Shown piece after piece: positions 1 through 5,658 of a stretch of DNA of 6,339 nucleotides. The stretch is from DATELY01 sp035276085 (GTDB taxonomy: Bacteria > Pseudomonadota > Gammaproteobacteria > Steroidobacterales > Steroidobacteraceae), in contig DATELY010000196.1 of assembly GCA_035276085.1 (NCBI GenBank), forward strand, positions 1 through 6,339, read 5' to 3'. Both the position numbers and the translations under genes were made by a program. Each line of letters starts with the position of its first letter. The first letter of the stretch is position 1. The notes below the pieces were generated by a model. The model did no database searches. It was not told the origin of the DNA and saw only the letters and a list, made by a program, of their open reading frames with translations.

Positions 1-23
1 GTGAACGTCAATTCGGCGAGAGG

Positions 24-98
24 AAATGGCGAAACGGCGTAATGGCGTCAGAAATCACGCGCTTGACGCCATCTCGCCATGACGCCCTCACGCCATTT
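24..98. repeat. Inverted pair of octamer tandem arrays
   Basis: Three octamers of the form TGGCGNNA-like (27-50: tggcgaaa, cggcgtaa, tggcgtca) face four octamers in the opposite orientation (64-95: tgacgcca, tctcgcca, tgacgccc, tcacgcca) across a 13-base spacer. The innermost units pair perfectly (42-50 with 64-72, 9 bp) and the outermost ends also pair (24-31 with 91-98, 8 bp). The array can therefore fold as a hairpin in more than one register. No coding region is credible here. It resembles an intergenic dispersed repeat or a multi-site binding region; which of these cannot be told from one copy. Confidence 0.7.
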
Positions 99-174
99 GC
101 GGGCTGACGAACGTACGCGAATTTCTAACTCACCACACTAGTGAACCGTAACGATTGCTTCGATAGTCGTTCAC

Positions 175-205
175 GCGTCCCTTCCCCTGCGACAGCGGGG
201 GAAGG
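175..205. repeat. GC-rich hairpin repeat, copy 1 (possible terminator)
   Basis: Positions 180-190 and 195-205 form an 11-bp stem (one T-G pair) around the loop gaca. It lies about 65 bases beyond the stop of the minus-strand oxidoreductase gene. The left part, 175-192, matches 3765-3782 at 17 of 18 positions, so this is a member of a repeat family in this genome. There is no run of T after the stem on the minus strand, so it is not a classical intrinsic terminator, though it could still stop transcription or protect the 3' end of the mRNA. Confidence 0.65.
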
Positions 206-244
206 ACAGGATGGGGGCTGTATGAATGTGCATCCGCAACCGCG

Positions 245-265
245 CCCCGCTTCGCAGCGGAGGGG
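245..265 (-). terminator. Stem-loop just after the oxidoreductase stop
   Basis: Positions 245-251 pair with 256-263 around the loop tcgc, with the A at 261 bulged out, giving a 7-bp GC-rich stem 5 bases past the stop codon of the minus-strand gene. No T tract follows, so the terminator role is only suggested by position. Confidence 0.25.
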
Positions 266-270
266 ATTGA

Positions 271-1392
271 TCACGGCGCCAGTGCCGGCTGATCCGCGTG
301 CAGGAACCACTTGTCCAGCACGAAGCGGCGCGTGAACCACTGTGTCCGCATGAGCGATCGAGCGATCGCGCTGCGCAGGCCGGACGGTATGACGCTCGAC
401 CCGGCCGATGCCGGGTCGCGGGCGCCGAAGCGGCTCCGCAATCGCTGCTCGTAGTCGGCCAGACGTTCGCGGCGGTAGTCACCGCGGGTCTGGCGCAGCA
501 CGTTGGCTGCCATCAAGCCTGATTCAATGGCAGGGCGGATGCCCTCGCCGCTTTGTGTGTACGCGAGGCCAGCGGCATCGCCGATGACCAGGACGCCATC
601 GTCGATCACCGGCCGCTTGGCATGCGAGTACAGCAGATACGCATGACCCTTGAAGCGCGACGGCATGTCGGACGGGATGCGGCCGATCGAACTGAGCCAC
701 TGTGCGAACGCGTGCACCTGCTGCGCGAGCTGATGATTGCCTTCGCGACCGAGACCGACGTTCAGATAGTTGCCCTTGCGGAAGCACCACCCGTAGCCCT
801 TCAAGTCTTCGCTGAAGTAGAGCTCGGGCTGCTCGGGTAACACGGCGCACACGGCGGCCTGCGCGTCATCGAGCTCGAATTCGATTTCCTGCGCGTAGAT
901 CGCCTGCTCGTCCTTGCCAAGGCTGGCGCCGAGCGTGCGTGCAACGGGGCAGAAATGTCCGCCGGCGCCGATCACGACATCGGTTTCGATGTGGCCGTTG
1001 ACGAGCCACTTCTCGTCCAGCCGCTCCATGCTGTCGAAAGCTTCTCCCAGCATCAGGCGCGCGCCACTTCGCTGCAGCAGATAGTTGTCGAACTCGCAGC
1101 GGCGGATGCCATAGCTCACTTCCCGGTCGTAGCGCACGCGCTGCGCCGGGTACGCACCCAAACCGGCGATGAACGAGGTGATGGGCTGCAGCACACGATC
1201 GCGGCGATAGTCCGCGATATCGAGCTCGACTTCCTCGACCACCTGCGGCGTGATCCATCCGGCACAGACTTTGTCGCGGGGAAACCGCGCCTTGTCGAGG
1301 ATCGCGACGTCGAATCCCGCACGCCGCAACCGGCGTGCACACGTCGACCCGGCGGGACCGCCTCCGACGATGAGAACTTCACAGCGCTGCAC
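271..1392 (-). CDS. Geranylgeranyl-reductase-family FAD-dependent oxidoreductase
   Basis: A 373-residue flavoprotein, close to the usual length of the family. Visible motifs are an N-terminal dinucleotide-binding Rossmann turn (GGGPAG, residues 11-15 region) ending near D33; a KVCAG segment (41-45) where this family often has a conserved cysteine; VIGAGG (140-145); GYGWCFRKGNYLNVGLG (199-215), matching the family's W-F-x-K...NVG signature; and the second FAD motif VLVIGDAAG (267-275) followed by SGEGI (281-285). Family members use FAD and a reductant to reduce C=C bonds in isoprenoid or lipid chains, or act as halogenase/hydroxylase relatives. The start is GTG at 1392, with GAGG at 1400-1403 seven bases upstream and no in-frame ATG before it. 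It lies 95 bases downstream of the cyclopropane synthase on the same strand, so co-transcription and a lipid substrate are likely. The exact substrate is unknown. Confidence 0.85.
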   Translation of the reverse strand: MQRCEVLIVGGGPAGSTCARRLRRAGFDVAILDKARFPRDKVCAGWITPQVVEEVELDIADYRRDRVLQPITSFIAGLGAYPAQRVRYDREVSYGIRRCEFDNYLLQRSGARLMLGEAFDSMERLDEKWLVNGHIETDVVIGAGGHFCPVARTLGASLGKDEQAIYAQEIEFELDDAQAAVCAVLPEQPELYFSEDLKGYGWCFRKGNYLNVGLGREGNHQLAQQVHAFAQWLSSIGRIPSDMPSRFKGHAYLLYSHAKRPVIDDGVLVIGDAAGLAYTQSGEGIRPAIESGLMAANVLRQTRGDYRRERLADYEQRLRSRFGARDPASAGSSVIPSGLRSAIARSLMRTQWFTRRFVLDKWFLHADQPALAP

Positions 1393-1434
1393 GCGAAAAC
1401 CTCGTGAAGGCAGATGGGCAACGAGCTACAGACG

Positions 1435-1490
1435 ACGGCCAGAGCTCTGAACTCATTTCTGGCCGTTGACCGTCGCCCGTTAGCCGTTTA
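1435..1490. repeat. Heptamer tandem repeat plus hairpin between cfa and the oxidoreductase
   Basis: Read on the minus strand, four heptamers ending in ACGG (TAAACGG, CTAACGG, GCGACGG, TCAACGG; 1490 down to 1463) run from the synthase stop codon, and the TAA of the first unit is that stop. Positions 1435-1443 and 1458-1466 form a perfect 9-bp inverted repeat with a 14-base loop. No T run follows the stem, so it may influence expression of the second gene or mRNA stability rather than end transcription. That role is inference. Confidence 0.65.
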
Positions 1491-2780
1491 CCGATATAGG
1501 TGCTCACGCGTCCACGGCACATCGTTGTTCGTGCCGCGAGCGAACAGCACCTGGAACAGCTGCATCTCGCCGCTCAGGAACGCGGCGCGCGAGCCGAGCA
1601 GATAGAGCCGCCACATGCGCACGAAGCGCTCATCGAACATCTGCCCAACGCGCTCCGTGTTCTGTTCGAAGAGCTGATGCCACAGCTGCAGCGTACGGGC
1701 GTAGTGCAGACGCAGATTCTCGACATCGAGAACGGAGAAGTCGCTCTCTTCGAAGATGTCCATCATCTGCCGCAGCGACGGCGGATCGGCACCCGGAAAG
1801 ATGCGCCGGTCGATCCAGCGATGCATGGGCTTCCACCAGTTGCGGCCGATCGAGTGGATCAGGCCTCGACCGGCATTGGGCTTCAGCGAGCGATGGATGA
1901 CGCGGCCCAGTTCCCGGTAGTTCTCGACGCCGACGTGCTCGAGCATGCCGACCGAAACGAAGGCGTCGTAGCGACCGCTGATGTTCCGGTAATCGTCCTC
2001 GACGAACTCGATCTGCTGCGCCAGGCCCTCGGCCTGCGCCCGTTCGCGGGCATAGAGAATCTGCTCGTGCGAGATGTTGAAGGCGCGCACTTTCACGCCA
2101 TAGTGCTGCGCCATGTGCAGCGCGAGCCCACCCCAGCCGCAACCCGCTTCGGCGATCTGCTCCCCTGGTTGCAGCCGCAACTTTCGGCACACGTGATCCA
2201 TCTTCGCGACTTGCGCTTCATCGAGCGTCGCCGCCGGCGTGGGGAAGTAGGCGCACGTATACGCCATCGTCCGGCCGAGCCACAGCGCGTAGAACTCGTT
2301 GCCGATGTCATAGTGACGATGGATGTTGTGCTTGGAGCCTTCCAGCGAATTGGCGGGTCGGCGGTGCAACCGGTGCGCGATCCGACGGACCACGGCGATC
2401 GCATTATTGTCGACGGCAACACCGCGATAGATGTCGGTGATGAACTGTTCCAGATCGCCCTCGACCTCGATGCGGCCGGCGCTGTAGAGCTCGCCGAACT
2501 GCACGTCCGGATCGCTGCACAGACGCAGGAGCGTTGCGCGATCGTGCACGCGGATGCTGGCAACCGGCGTCACACCGACGGGGTTCACGCGCTCGCCATT
2601 CCACAATACGAACTGCACGCGTGGATTACCGAAGGCGCTCATCAACTTCCGGATGAGGCGTGCACCGGCACTGGGCCGGACATCGCTTGCCGGCGACGAA
2701 TCGTGCAGCGCCGCGTACGTGGCGCTGGTCTCGGGCGCGACCCGGCGCCCGGACGATGAAGCTTGATCCGTGGTCTGCAT
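1488..2780 (-). CDS. cfa: Cyclopropane-fatty-acyl-phospholipid synthase family methyltransferase
   Basis: A 430-residue S-adenosylmethionine-dependent enzyme. The family transfers a methyl carbon to a cis double bond of phospholipid acyl chains, normally making a cyclopropane ring at the membrane surface. Residues 1-45 are low-complexity and Ser/Ala-rich. A CFA N-terminal region follows (about 50-140), then HYDIGNEFY (156-164), the SAM-binding motif EAGCGWGG (211-218) and the catalytic C-terminal part. By comparison with the E. coli enzyme, every residue tied to the active-site bicarbonate is present: C176 (in YTCAYF), E281 (MLEHVG), H309 and I311 (IHSIG) and Y360 (LHYARTL). It should therefore be active. 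The ATG at 2780 is backed by a GGAGGGGG box. The flavoprotein downstream hints that the product may be further modified, as with the CFA-like enzymes that make 10-methyl or furan fatty acids. The alternative is a plain cyclopropane synthase. Confidence 0.92.
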   Translation of the reverse strand: MQTTDQASSSGRRVAPETSATYAALHDSSPASDVRPSAGARLIRKLMSAFGNPRVQFVLWNGERVNPVGVTPVASIRVHDRATLLRLCSDPDVQFGELYSAGRIEVEGDLEQFITDIYRGVAVDNNAIAVVRRIAHRLHRRPANSLEGSKHNIHRHYDIGNEFYALWLGRTMAYTCAYFPTPAATLDEAQVAKMDHVCRKLRLQPGEQIAEAGCGWGGLALHMAQHYGVKVRAFNISHEQILYARERAQAEGLAQQIEFVEDDYRNISGRYDAFVSVGMLEHVGVENYRELGRVIHRSLKPNAGRGLIHSIGRNWWKPMHRWIDRRIFPGADPPSLRQMMDIFEESDFSVLDVENLRLHYARTLQLWHQLFEQNTERVGQMFDERFVRMWRLYLLGSRAAFLSGEMQLFQVLFARGTNNDVPWTREHLYR

Positions 2781-2786
2781 CCTCGA

Positions 2787-2794
2787 CCCCCTCC
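2787..2794 (-). promoter_or_regulatory. Ribosome-binding site of cfa
   Basis: On the minus strand GGAGGGGG ends six bases before the ATG at 2780. This supports the long N-terminus rather than the internal methionine at residue 47. Confidence 0.65.
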
Positions 2795-2951
2795 GATCGA
2801 TATGACTTCAAAACCTCGAGCAGATTCAAGTTTCGCGCAACCGACGTTAGCAGCGCCTGCAGGAGATTCCTAGATCTACGTACGAGCCGCCGGCCGCGTT
2901 CCGGGTGCGGGATCGAGACGTGAGTCTTTCGAGCCGGCCAGGTCCGCAGCC

Positions 2952-3058
2952 AGCAGCCTGTCGAACTGGGGATCGATCTACTGCGGTGGCAGCAACTGGG
3001 TCCATTTCTTCGATCTGCCACCGTCCTCGCTACGATCACCTCAGTCCGGCAGGCTGCT
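2952..3058. repeat. About 107-bp nested palindrome in the divergent intergenic region
   Basis: Positions 2952-2970 pair with 3040-3058 (18 of 19 positions counting two T-G pairs; the outermost 9 are perfect). Then 2971-2975 pair with 3033-3037, and 2984-2992 pair perfectly with 3015-3023 around a 22-base loop. The whole folds as one long, interrupted hairpin. It ends immediately before the AGGA of the plus-strand gene starting at 3071. It could be a small non-coding mobile element with inverted ends, a structured 5' leader or a terminator-like barrier between divergent genes. No clear target duplication flanks it. The remaining part of the 290-base region, 2795-2951, shows nothing I can assign. 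Confidence 0.7.
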
Positions 3059-3070
3059 AGGATCAGGCCA

Positions 3071-3733
3071 ATGCACATCCATCTGCTCACCTGTGTCCTC
3101 GCGTTGGCCTTAGGCCTGCCGGCCGTGGTTCGAGCTCAGATCTATACGTGCACGGCACCGGATGGCACGCGCGTGTTTTCGGATGAGCGCTGCGGCCCCG
3201 ATGCGAAAGTCGTGAAGGGATTCGAGACGAGCAAGAAGCGTCCGGCGGCAGCAAAACCCGCGCCGGGCACGTCAAAAGCGACACCGAAATCGGATCTGGA
3301 GCTGCAGATGTTGAGCGTCCAATGCGACCGTGGCGATACCCAGGCCTGCAACGAATGGACTCGCAGCGGCGGCCCCGCGTCGCTGCGGGCAAACGAGCGC
3401 AGGCTGGAAGAGGCATGCGACGGTGGCCAGTTGGCTGCTTGCGAGGAACGTTATTGCCGCGACGGCGCGACGAAGGAATGTCGCGCCCGTGTGCAGCAGA
3501 CGGCACCGGCATCCGGGCCTCATTGGTATCTGCGCACTCCGCCCAAGCGACAGACTGACGGGGCCACATCGTATGCCGTGCGTTGCATGCAGGAAGGCGA
3601 TCTCGCGATGCAGGACGTGACGCTGTCCTGCGCCGCCACCGCCGGACCGCAACGATGTCGCGCCACGGATGGACCACAGGCTGCCGCCACGATGAGCGAA
3701 GCGGCCGGCAAGCGTTGCACGAGCGTGCGGTAA
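3071..3733 (+). CDS. Secreted cysteine-rich DUF4124-domain protein
   Basis: A 220-residue protein with a signal peptide (hydrophobic stretch about 4-20, likely cleavage after ARA near residue 22), so exported to the periplasm or beyond. Directly after cleavage comes the DUF4124 pattern: IYTC, DGTRVFSDERC (C27, C41). DUF4124 is common in proteobacterial envelope proteins and has no firm function. A Lys/Pro/Ala-rich linker (about 52-75) leads to a region with three cysteine pairs each spaced by seven residues (C85/C93, C116/C124, C129/C137), then a C-terminal part with C172, C187, C196 and C206. The predicted mature form has 12 cysteines, an even number that suits disulphides. The start is backed by AGGA at 3059-3062, eight bases upstream, touching the end of the palindrome. 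Whether it is co-transcribed with the next gene is unclear, since 194 bases and a hairpin separate them. Confidence 0.82.
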   Translation: MHIHLLTCVLALALGLPAVVRAQIYTCTAPDGTRVFSDERCGPDAKVVKGFETSKKRPAAAKPAPGTSKATPKSDLELQMLSVQCDRGDTQACNEWTRSGGPASLRANERRLEEACDGGQLAACEERYCRDGATKECRARVQQTAPASGPHWYLRTPPKRQTDGATSYAVRCMQEGDLAMQDVTLSCAATAGPQRCRATDGPQAAATMSEAAGKRCTSVR

Positions 3734-3764
3734 TTACTGGATCAACGCTTCCGTGCCGCAAGTT

Positions 3765-3810
3765 GCGTCCCTTCCCTTGCGAAGCGGGGGTCGCTATCGC
3801 AAGGGAGGGA
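3765..3810. repeat. GC-rich hairpin repeat, copy 2
   Basis: Positions 3773-3782 pair perfectly with 3797-3806. Positions 3768-3771 extend the stem with 3807-3810 after one bulged T, and 3783-3786 with 3792-3795 form an inner stem. Its first 18 bases (3765-3782) match 175-192 at 17 positions. It lies 31 bases past the stop of the DUF4124 gene with no T run after it, so it may serve as a 3'-end structure. The rest of 3734-3927 holds no recognised gene. Confidence 0.7.
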
Positions 3811-3914
3811 ATGGAGGCGCAGGCTTCGTTGGTTGTTGCACGCGATGCACAGGCGACGAGTGTCGGTTGCGTCGCGCGTCATACGTCCTCTGGAAACGTC
3901 GAGCAAACAACAGT

Positions 3915-3920
3915 GGGGGA
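3915..3920 (+). promoter_or_regulatory. Ribosome-binding site fixing the SRPBCC start
   Basis: GGGGGA sits seven bases before the ATG at 3928. The open frame extends upstream to 3583 but overlaps the previous gene and has no comparable site, so this site decides the start. Confidence 0.6.
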
Positions 3921-3927
3921 ACACGTC

Positions 3928-4455
3928 ATGCTCAAGCTCATCGGCATCGTCATCGCAGTCCTGATCCTCGCGCTGTTGATTACCGCGGCAACGAGGCCCG
4001 ATCACTTCCGCGTGGAACGCATGGCCACGATCGAAGCACCGCCCGAGAAGATCTACCCGCTGATCGAAGACTTCCACCGCTGGCCGGCGTGGTCGCCTTA
4101 CGAGAAGCTGGACCCGGCGATGAAGCGCACCATCAGCGGCCCCGCGAGCGGCAAAGGCGCGGTGTACGAGTGGTCGGGCAACAGCAAGGCCGGACAAGGC
4201 CGCATGGAAATCGTCGCGGCAGAGCCATCCACCCACGTGGGCATCCAGCTCGATTTCATCAAACCCATCAAGGCACACAACATGGCCGACTTCAATTTGC
4301 AGCCGCAGGCCGACGGTACGCGCGTGACCTGGGTCATGAACGGCCGCAACACCTTCCTGGGCAAGGTAATGAGCCTGTTCTTCGACGTGGACAAGATGGT
4401 CGGCAAGGATTTCGAAGCGGGGCTTGCCAACATGAAAACCGTGGCTGAGCGCTGA
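3928..4455 (+). CDS. Membrane-anchored SRPBCC (START/polyketide cyclase-like) protein
   Basis: A 175-residue protein. Residues 4-22 are a single hydrophobic segment without a good cleavage site, so it is probably an N-terminal membrane anchor with the rest in the periplasm. From about residue 28 it shows the SRPBCC helix-grip fold pattern: the first strand (RMATIEAPPEKIYPLIED, 31-48), then FHRWPAWSPYEKLDP (49-63), a typical helix-and-loop of the polyketide_cyc2 group, followed by a run of strands (YEWSG, GRMEIV, THVGIQLDF, TRVTWVMNG) and a long C-terminal helix (about 145-173). Proteins of this fold bind hydrophobic ligands in a deep cavity, but the ligand of this subgroup is not known. It stands alone on the plus strand between the DUF4124 gene and a convergent gene. 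Confidence 0.85.
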   Translation: MLKLIGIVIAVLILALLITAATRPDHFRVERMATIEAPPEKIYPLIEDFHRWPAWSPYEKLDPAMKRTISGPASGKGAVYEWSGNSKAGQGRMEIVAAEPSTHVGIQLDFIKPIKAHNMADFNLQPQADGTRVTWVMNGRNTFLGKVMSLFFDVDKMVGKDFEAGLANMKTVAER

Positions 4456-4469
4456 TTCGAGCTGCGAAT

Positions 4470-4505
4470 CGCAGGGACGGTCCTGCGTGGTCAAGATATT
4501 TTTTT
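4470..4505 (+). terminator. Candidate terminator after the SRPBCC gene
   Basis: Positions 4470-4476 pair with 4481-4487 (7 bp, one G-T pair, loop acgg) 14 bases past the stop codon. A run of seven T follows at 4499-4505. The 11-base gap between stem and T run is longer than in a classical intrinsic terminator, so this is only a candidate. It lies between two convergent genes, where a terminator is expected. Confidence 0.4.
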
Positions 4506-4567
4506 CAGCCGAACGCCCACATCAACACCGCGAATGCACGGGTCACGACGATCTCTCACCGTGTCGA

Positions 4568-4837
4568 TCAATACTCCGCGTATGCATCGTCCTGATAGCA
4601 GTACACCCACCGCTCGCGTGGCTCGGCGGATGCAATGACGGGATGAGCGCTCGCCCGGGCGTGCGCGGAGGCGTGGCGGTTGGGAGAACTGTCGCAACAC
4701 AAGGTGATGCCGCAGATCTGACACGTGCGCAAGTGCACCCACGGATCACCTGTTTTGATGCACTCCGCGCACTCGCGGCGCAGCGGCCCCTTGATCGCAG
4801 CGAGTGCCTGGATGTGGGCACAGGTCGAAGACGTCAT
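4568..4837 (-). CDS. UBP-type zinc-finger protein
   Basis: An 89-residue protein that is essentially one UBP-type zinc finger, the domain that in eukaryotic deubiquitinases and HDAC6 binds the free C-terminus of ubiquitin. Likely zinc ligands in order are C6 and H8 (CAH), C23 and C26 (CAEC), C39 and C42 (CQIC), C47 or C48, and histidines H55, H59 and H65. The segments TGDPWVHLRTC (29-39) and CCDSSPNRHA (47-56) are hallmark stretches of the bacterial stand-alone version, and WVYCYQDDAY (77-86) is its usual end. The start at 4837 was chosen over an upstream ATG at 4894 because AGGAG at 4843-4847 lies five bases ahead of it and the homologous part begins there. Bacteria lack ubiquitin, so the ligand is unknown; a carboxy-terminal peptide is a guess from the fold. 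It follows the peroxiredoxin-like gene by 97 bases on the same strand. Confidence 0.88.
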   Translation of the reverse strand: MTSSTCAHIQALAAIKGPLRRECAECIKTGDPWVHLRTCQICGITLCCDSSPNRHASAHARASAHPVIASAEPRERWVYCYQDDAYAEY

Positions 4838-4842
4838 TCCTG

Positions 4843-4847
4843 CTCCT
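4843..4847 (-). promoter_or_regulatory. Ribosome-binding site of the UBP zinc-finger gene
   Basis: AGGAG on the minus strand, five bases before the ATG at 4837. It decides between this start and the longer frame from 4894. Confidence 0.65.
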
Positions 4848-4934
4848 GTTCGGCCATGGTCGGCCGCCAGTGAAGTGCGTGGCACAACGACCATACACCG
4901 GGGCGAGCAGGAGTCTCAAATCCATCGATACTTC

Positions 4935-5504
4935 TTACAGGCGCGCAGCCGCCGCTCGGGCGCGGATCGGCATCTGCAGCACTCGAGCCAGCACCGGCGC
5001 GCTGTCGCGCTCGGGCTGACGGTGCGGCTCGGCGCGGACTCTTGCAACCATCGCCGCGAAATCCAGCAGCGAGGGCAGCCGATCGGACAGCGTATACGTG
5101 AAGGTGCGTCGCAGATTCAGCGACTCATCGACGATCATGACGAAGCGCGACGTGGCACGCGCCAGTGCACTGCGCAGCGCGCCGACATTGGCCACCGACT
5201 CTTCGATACCGGCGCTCTTGGTCGGCTCCAGCACCAGGAGGGGATCCGCGCCATCGAGCAACTCGATCCAGGTGGCGAAGCGCGGACGCGAGCTCGCCAC
5301 GGCCAGCGCTCGTACGTTCGCGTTCGCGAACGCTTCCTTGACGAGCGCGAGCCAACGGTCCGCCTCCAGATCGAAGGTCGCGAAATCGTCGGGATGTGAG
5401 AACACGAGTCCCCAGCGGCCATCGAGCCAATCGAACAACGAAGCGGCAGTTGCCAACTTGGCGTCGAAACACACATCACGACGTGCGAGCGAGAGGGTTG
5501 CCAT
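4935..5504 (-). CDS. Peroxiredoxin-fold protein lacking the peroxidatic cysteine
   Basis: A 189-residue protein with the layout of a 1-Cys (Prx6/AhpC-TSA) peroxiredoxin. DGRWGLVFSHPDDF (28-41) matches the family's active-site strand and helix, an ALAVAS strand follows (66-71), FVMIVDESLNLRRTFTY (121-137) matches the later strand pair, and SLLDFAAMV (145-153) matches the next helix. In active members the loop reads P-x-x-x-T-x-x-C; here P38 is kept but the threonine position is A42 and the cysteine position is D45. H37 and the arginine equivalent (R120) are still present. The only cysteine is C12, near the N-terminus. It should therefore not reduce peroxides by the standard chemistry, and a binding, regulatory or structural role is inferred. 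The reading frame is intact. The start at 5504 has GGAGGT six bases upstream; the frame extends to 5735, but that part has no homologous features. Family assignment is by pattern recognition only. Confidence 0.72.
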   Translation of the reverse strand: MATLSLARRDVCFDAKLATAASLFDWLDGRWGLVFSHPDDFATFDLEADRWLALVKEAFANANVRALAVASSRPRFATWIELLDGADPLLVLEPTKSAGIEESVANVGALRSALARATSRFVMIVDESLNLRRTFTYTLSDRLPSLLDFAAMVARVRAEPHRQPERDSAPVLARVLQMPIRARAAAARL

Positions 5505-5510
5505 TCGATG

Positions 5511-5516
5511 ACCTCC
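5511..5516 (-). promoter_or_regulatory. Ribosome-binding site of the peroxiredoxin-like gene
   Basis: GGAGGT on the minus strand, six bases before the ATG at 5504. It is a near-ideal site and settles the start against the longer frame from 5735. The upstream gap 5517-5658 shows no convincing promoter. Confidence 0.75.
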
Positions 5517-5658
5517 AAACCAGTTCTCGATGGGGCGAGAGAATGGGCTCGCAGCGGTATCGGTGTCAGTCGGGATGCGGTCACAAGACGGTTTCAATTC
5601 CACCCTCGCGCGTGACGACGGGAGGTTGTGTAGTGCGTTAACGGGCAGCCACACGGGA

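Noticed and set aside
141..335. Small open frames on both strands over 125-340
   Set aside because: They run through the hairpin repeat and into the 3' end of the oxidoreductase gene, and have low-complexity translations and no ribosome-binding site I could find.
1500..2759. A 419-codon open frame on the plus strand opposite cfa
   Set aside because: It lies wholly antisense to a gene with all catalytic motifs; long antisense frames are usual in GC-rich codon use, and its translation shows no recognisable domain.
2800..2829. Minus-strand TTGAAT, 18 bases, TCATAT as a promoter for cfa
   Set aside because: The -10 match is poor, and transcription would begin inside the ribosome-binding site at 2787-2794.
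3009..3036. TTCGAT, 16 bases, TACGAT as a promoter for the DUF4124 gene
   Set aside because: The -35 match is weak and the sequence is explained by the arms of the palindrome.
3583..3927. N-terminal extension of the SRPBCC frame up to 3583
   Set aside because: It overlaps the DUF4124 gene, crosses the hairpin repeat and lacks family similarity; the start at 3928 has its own ribosome-binding site and begins with the membrane anchor.
5569..5597. Minus-strand TTGAAA as a -35 box for the peroxiredoxin-like gene
   Set aside because: A good -35 match, but nothing like a -10 box at 16 to 18 bases.
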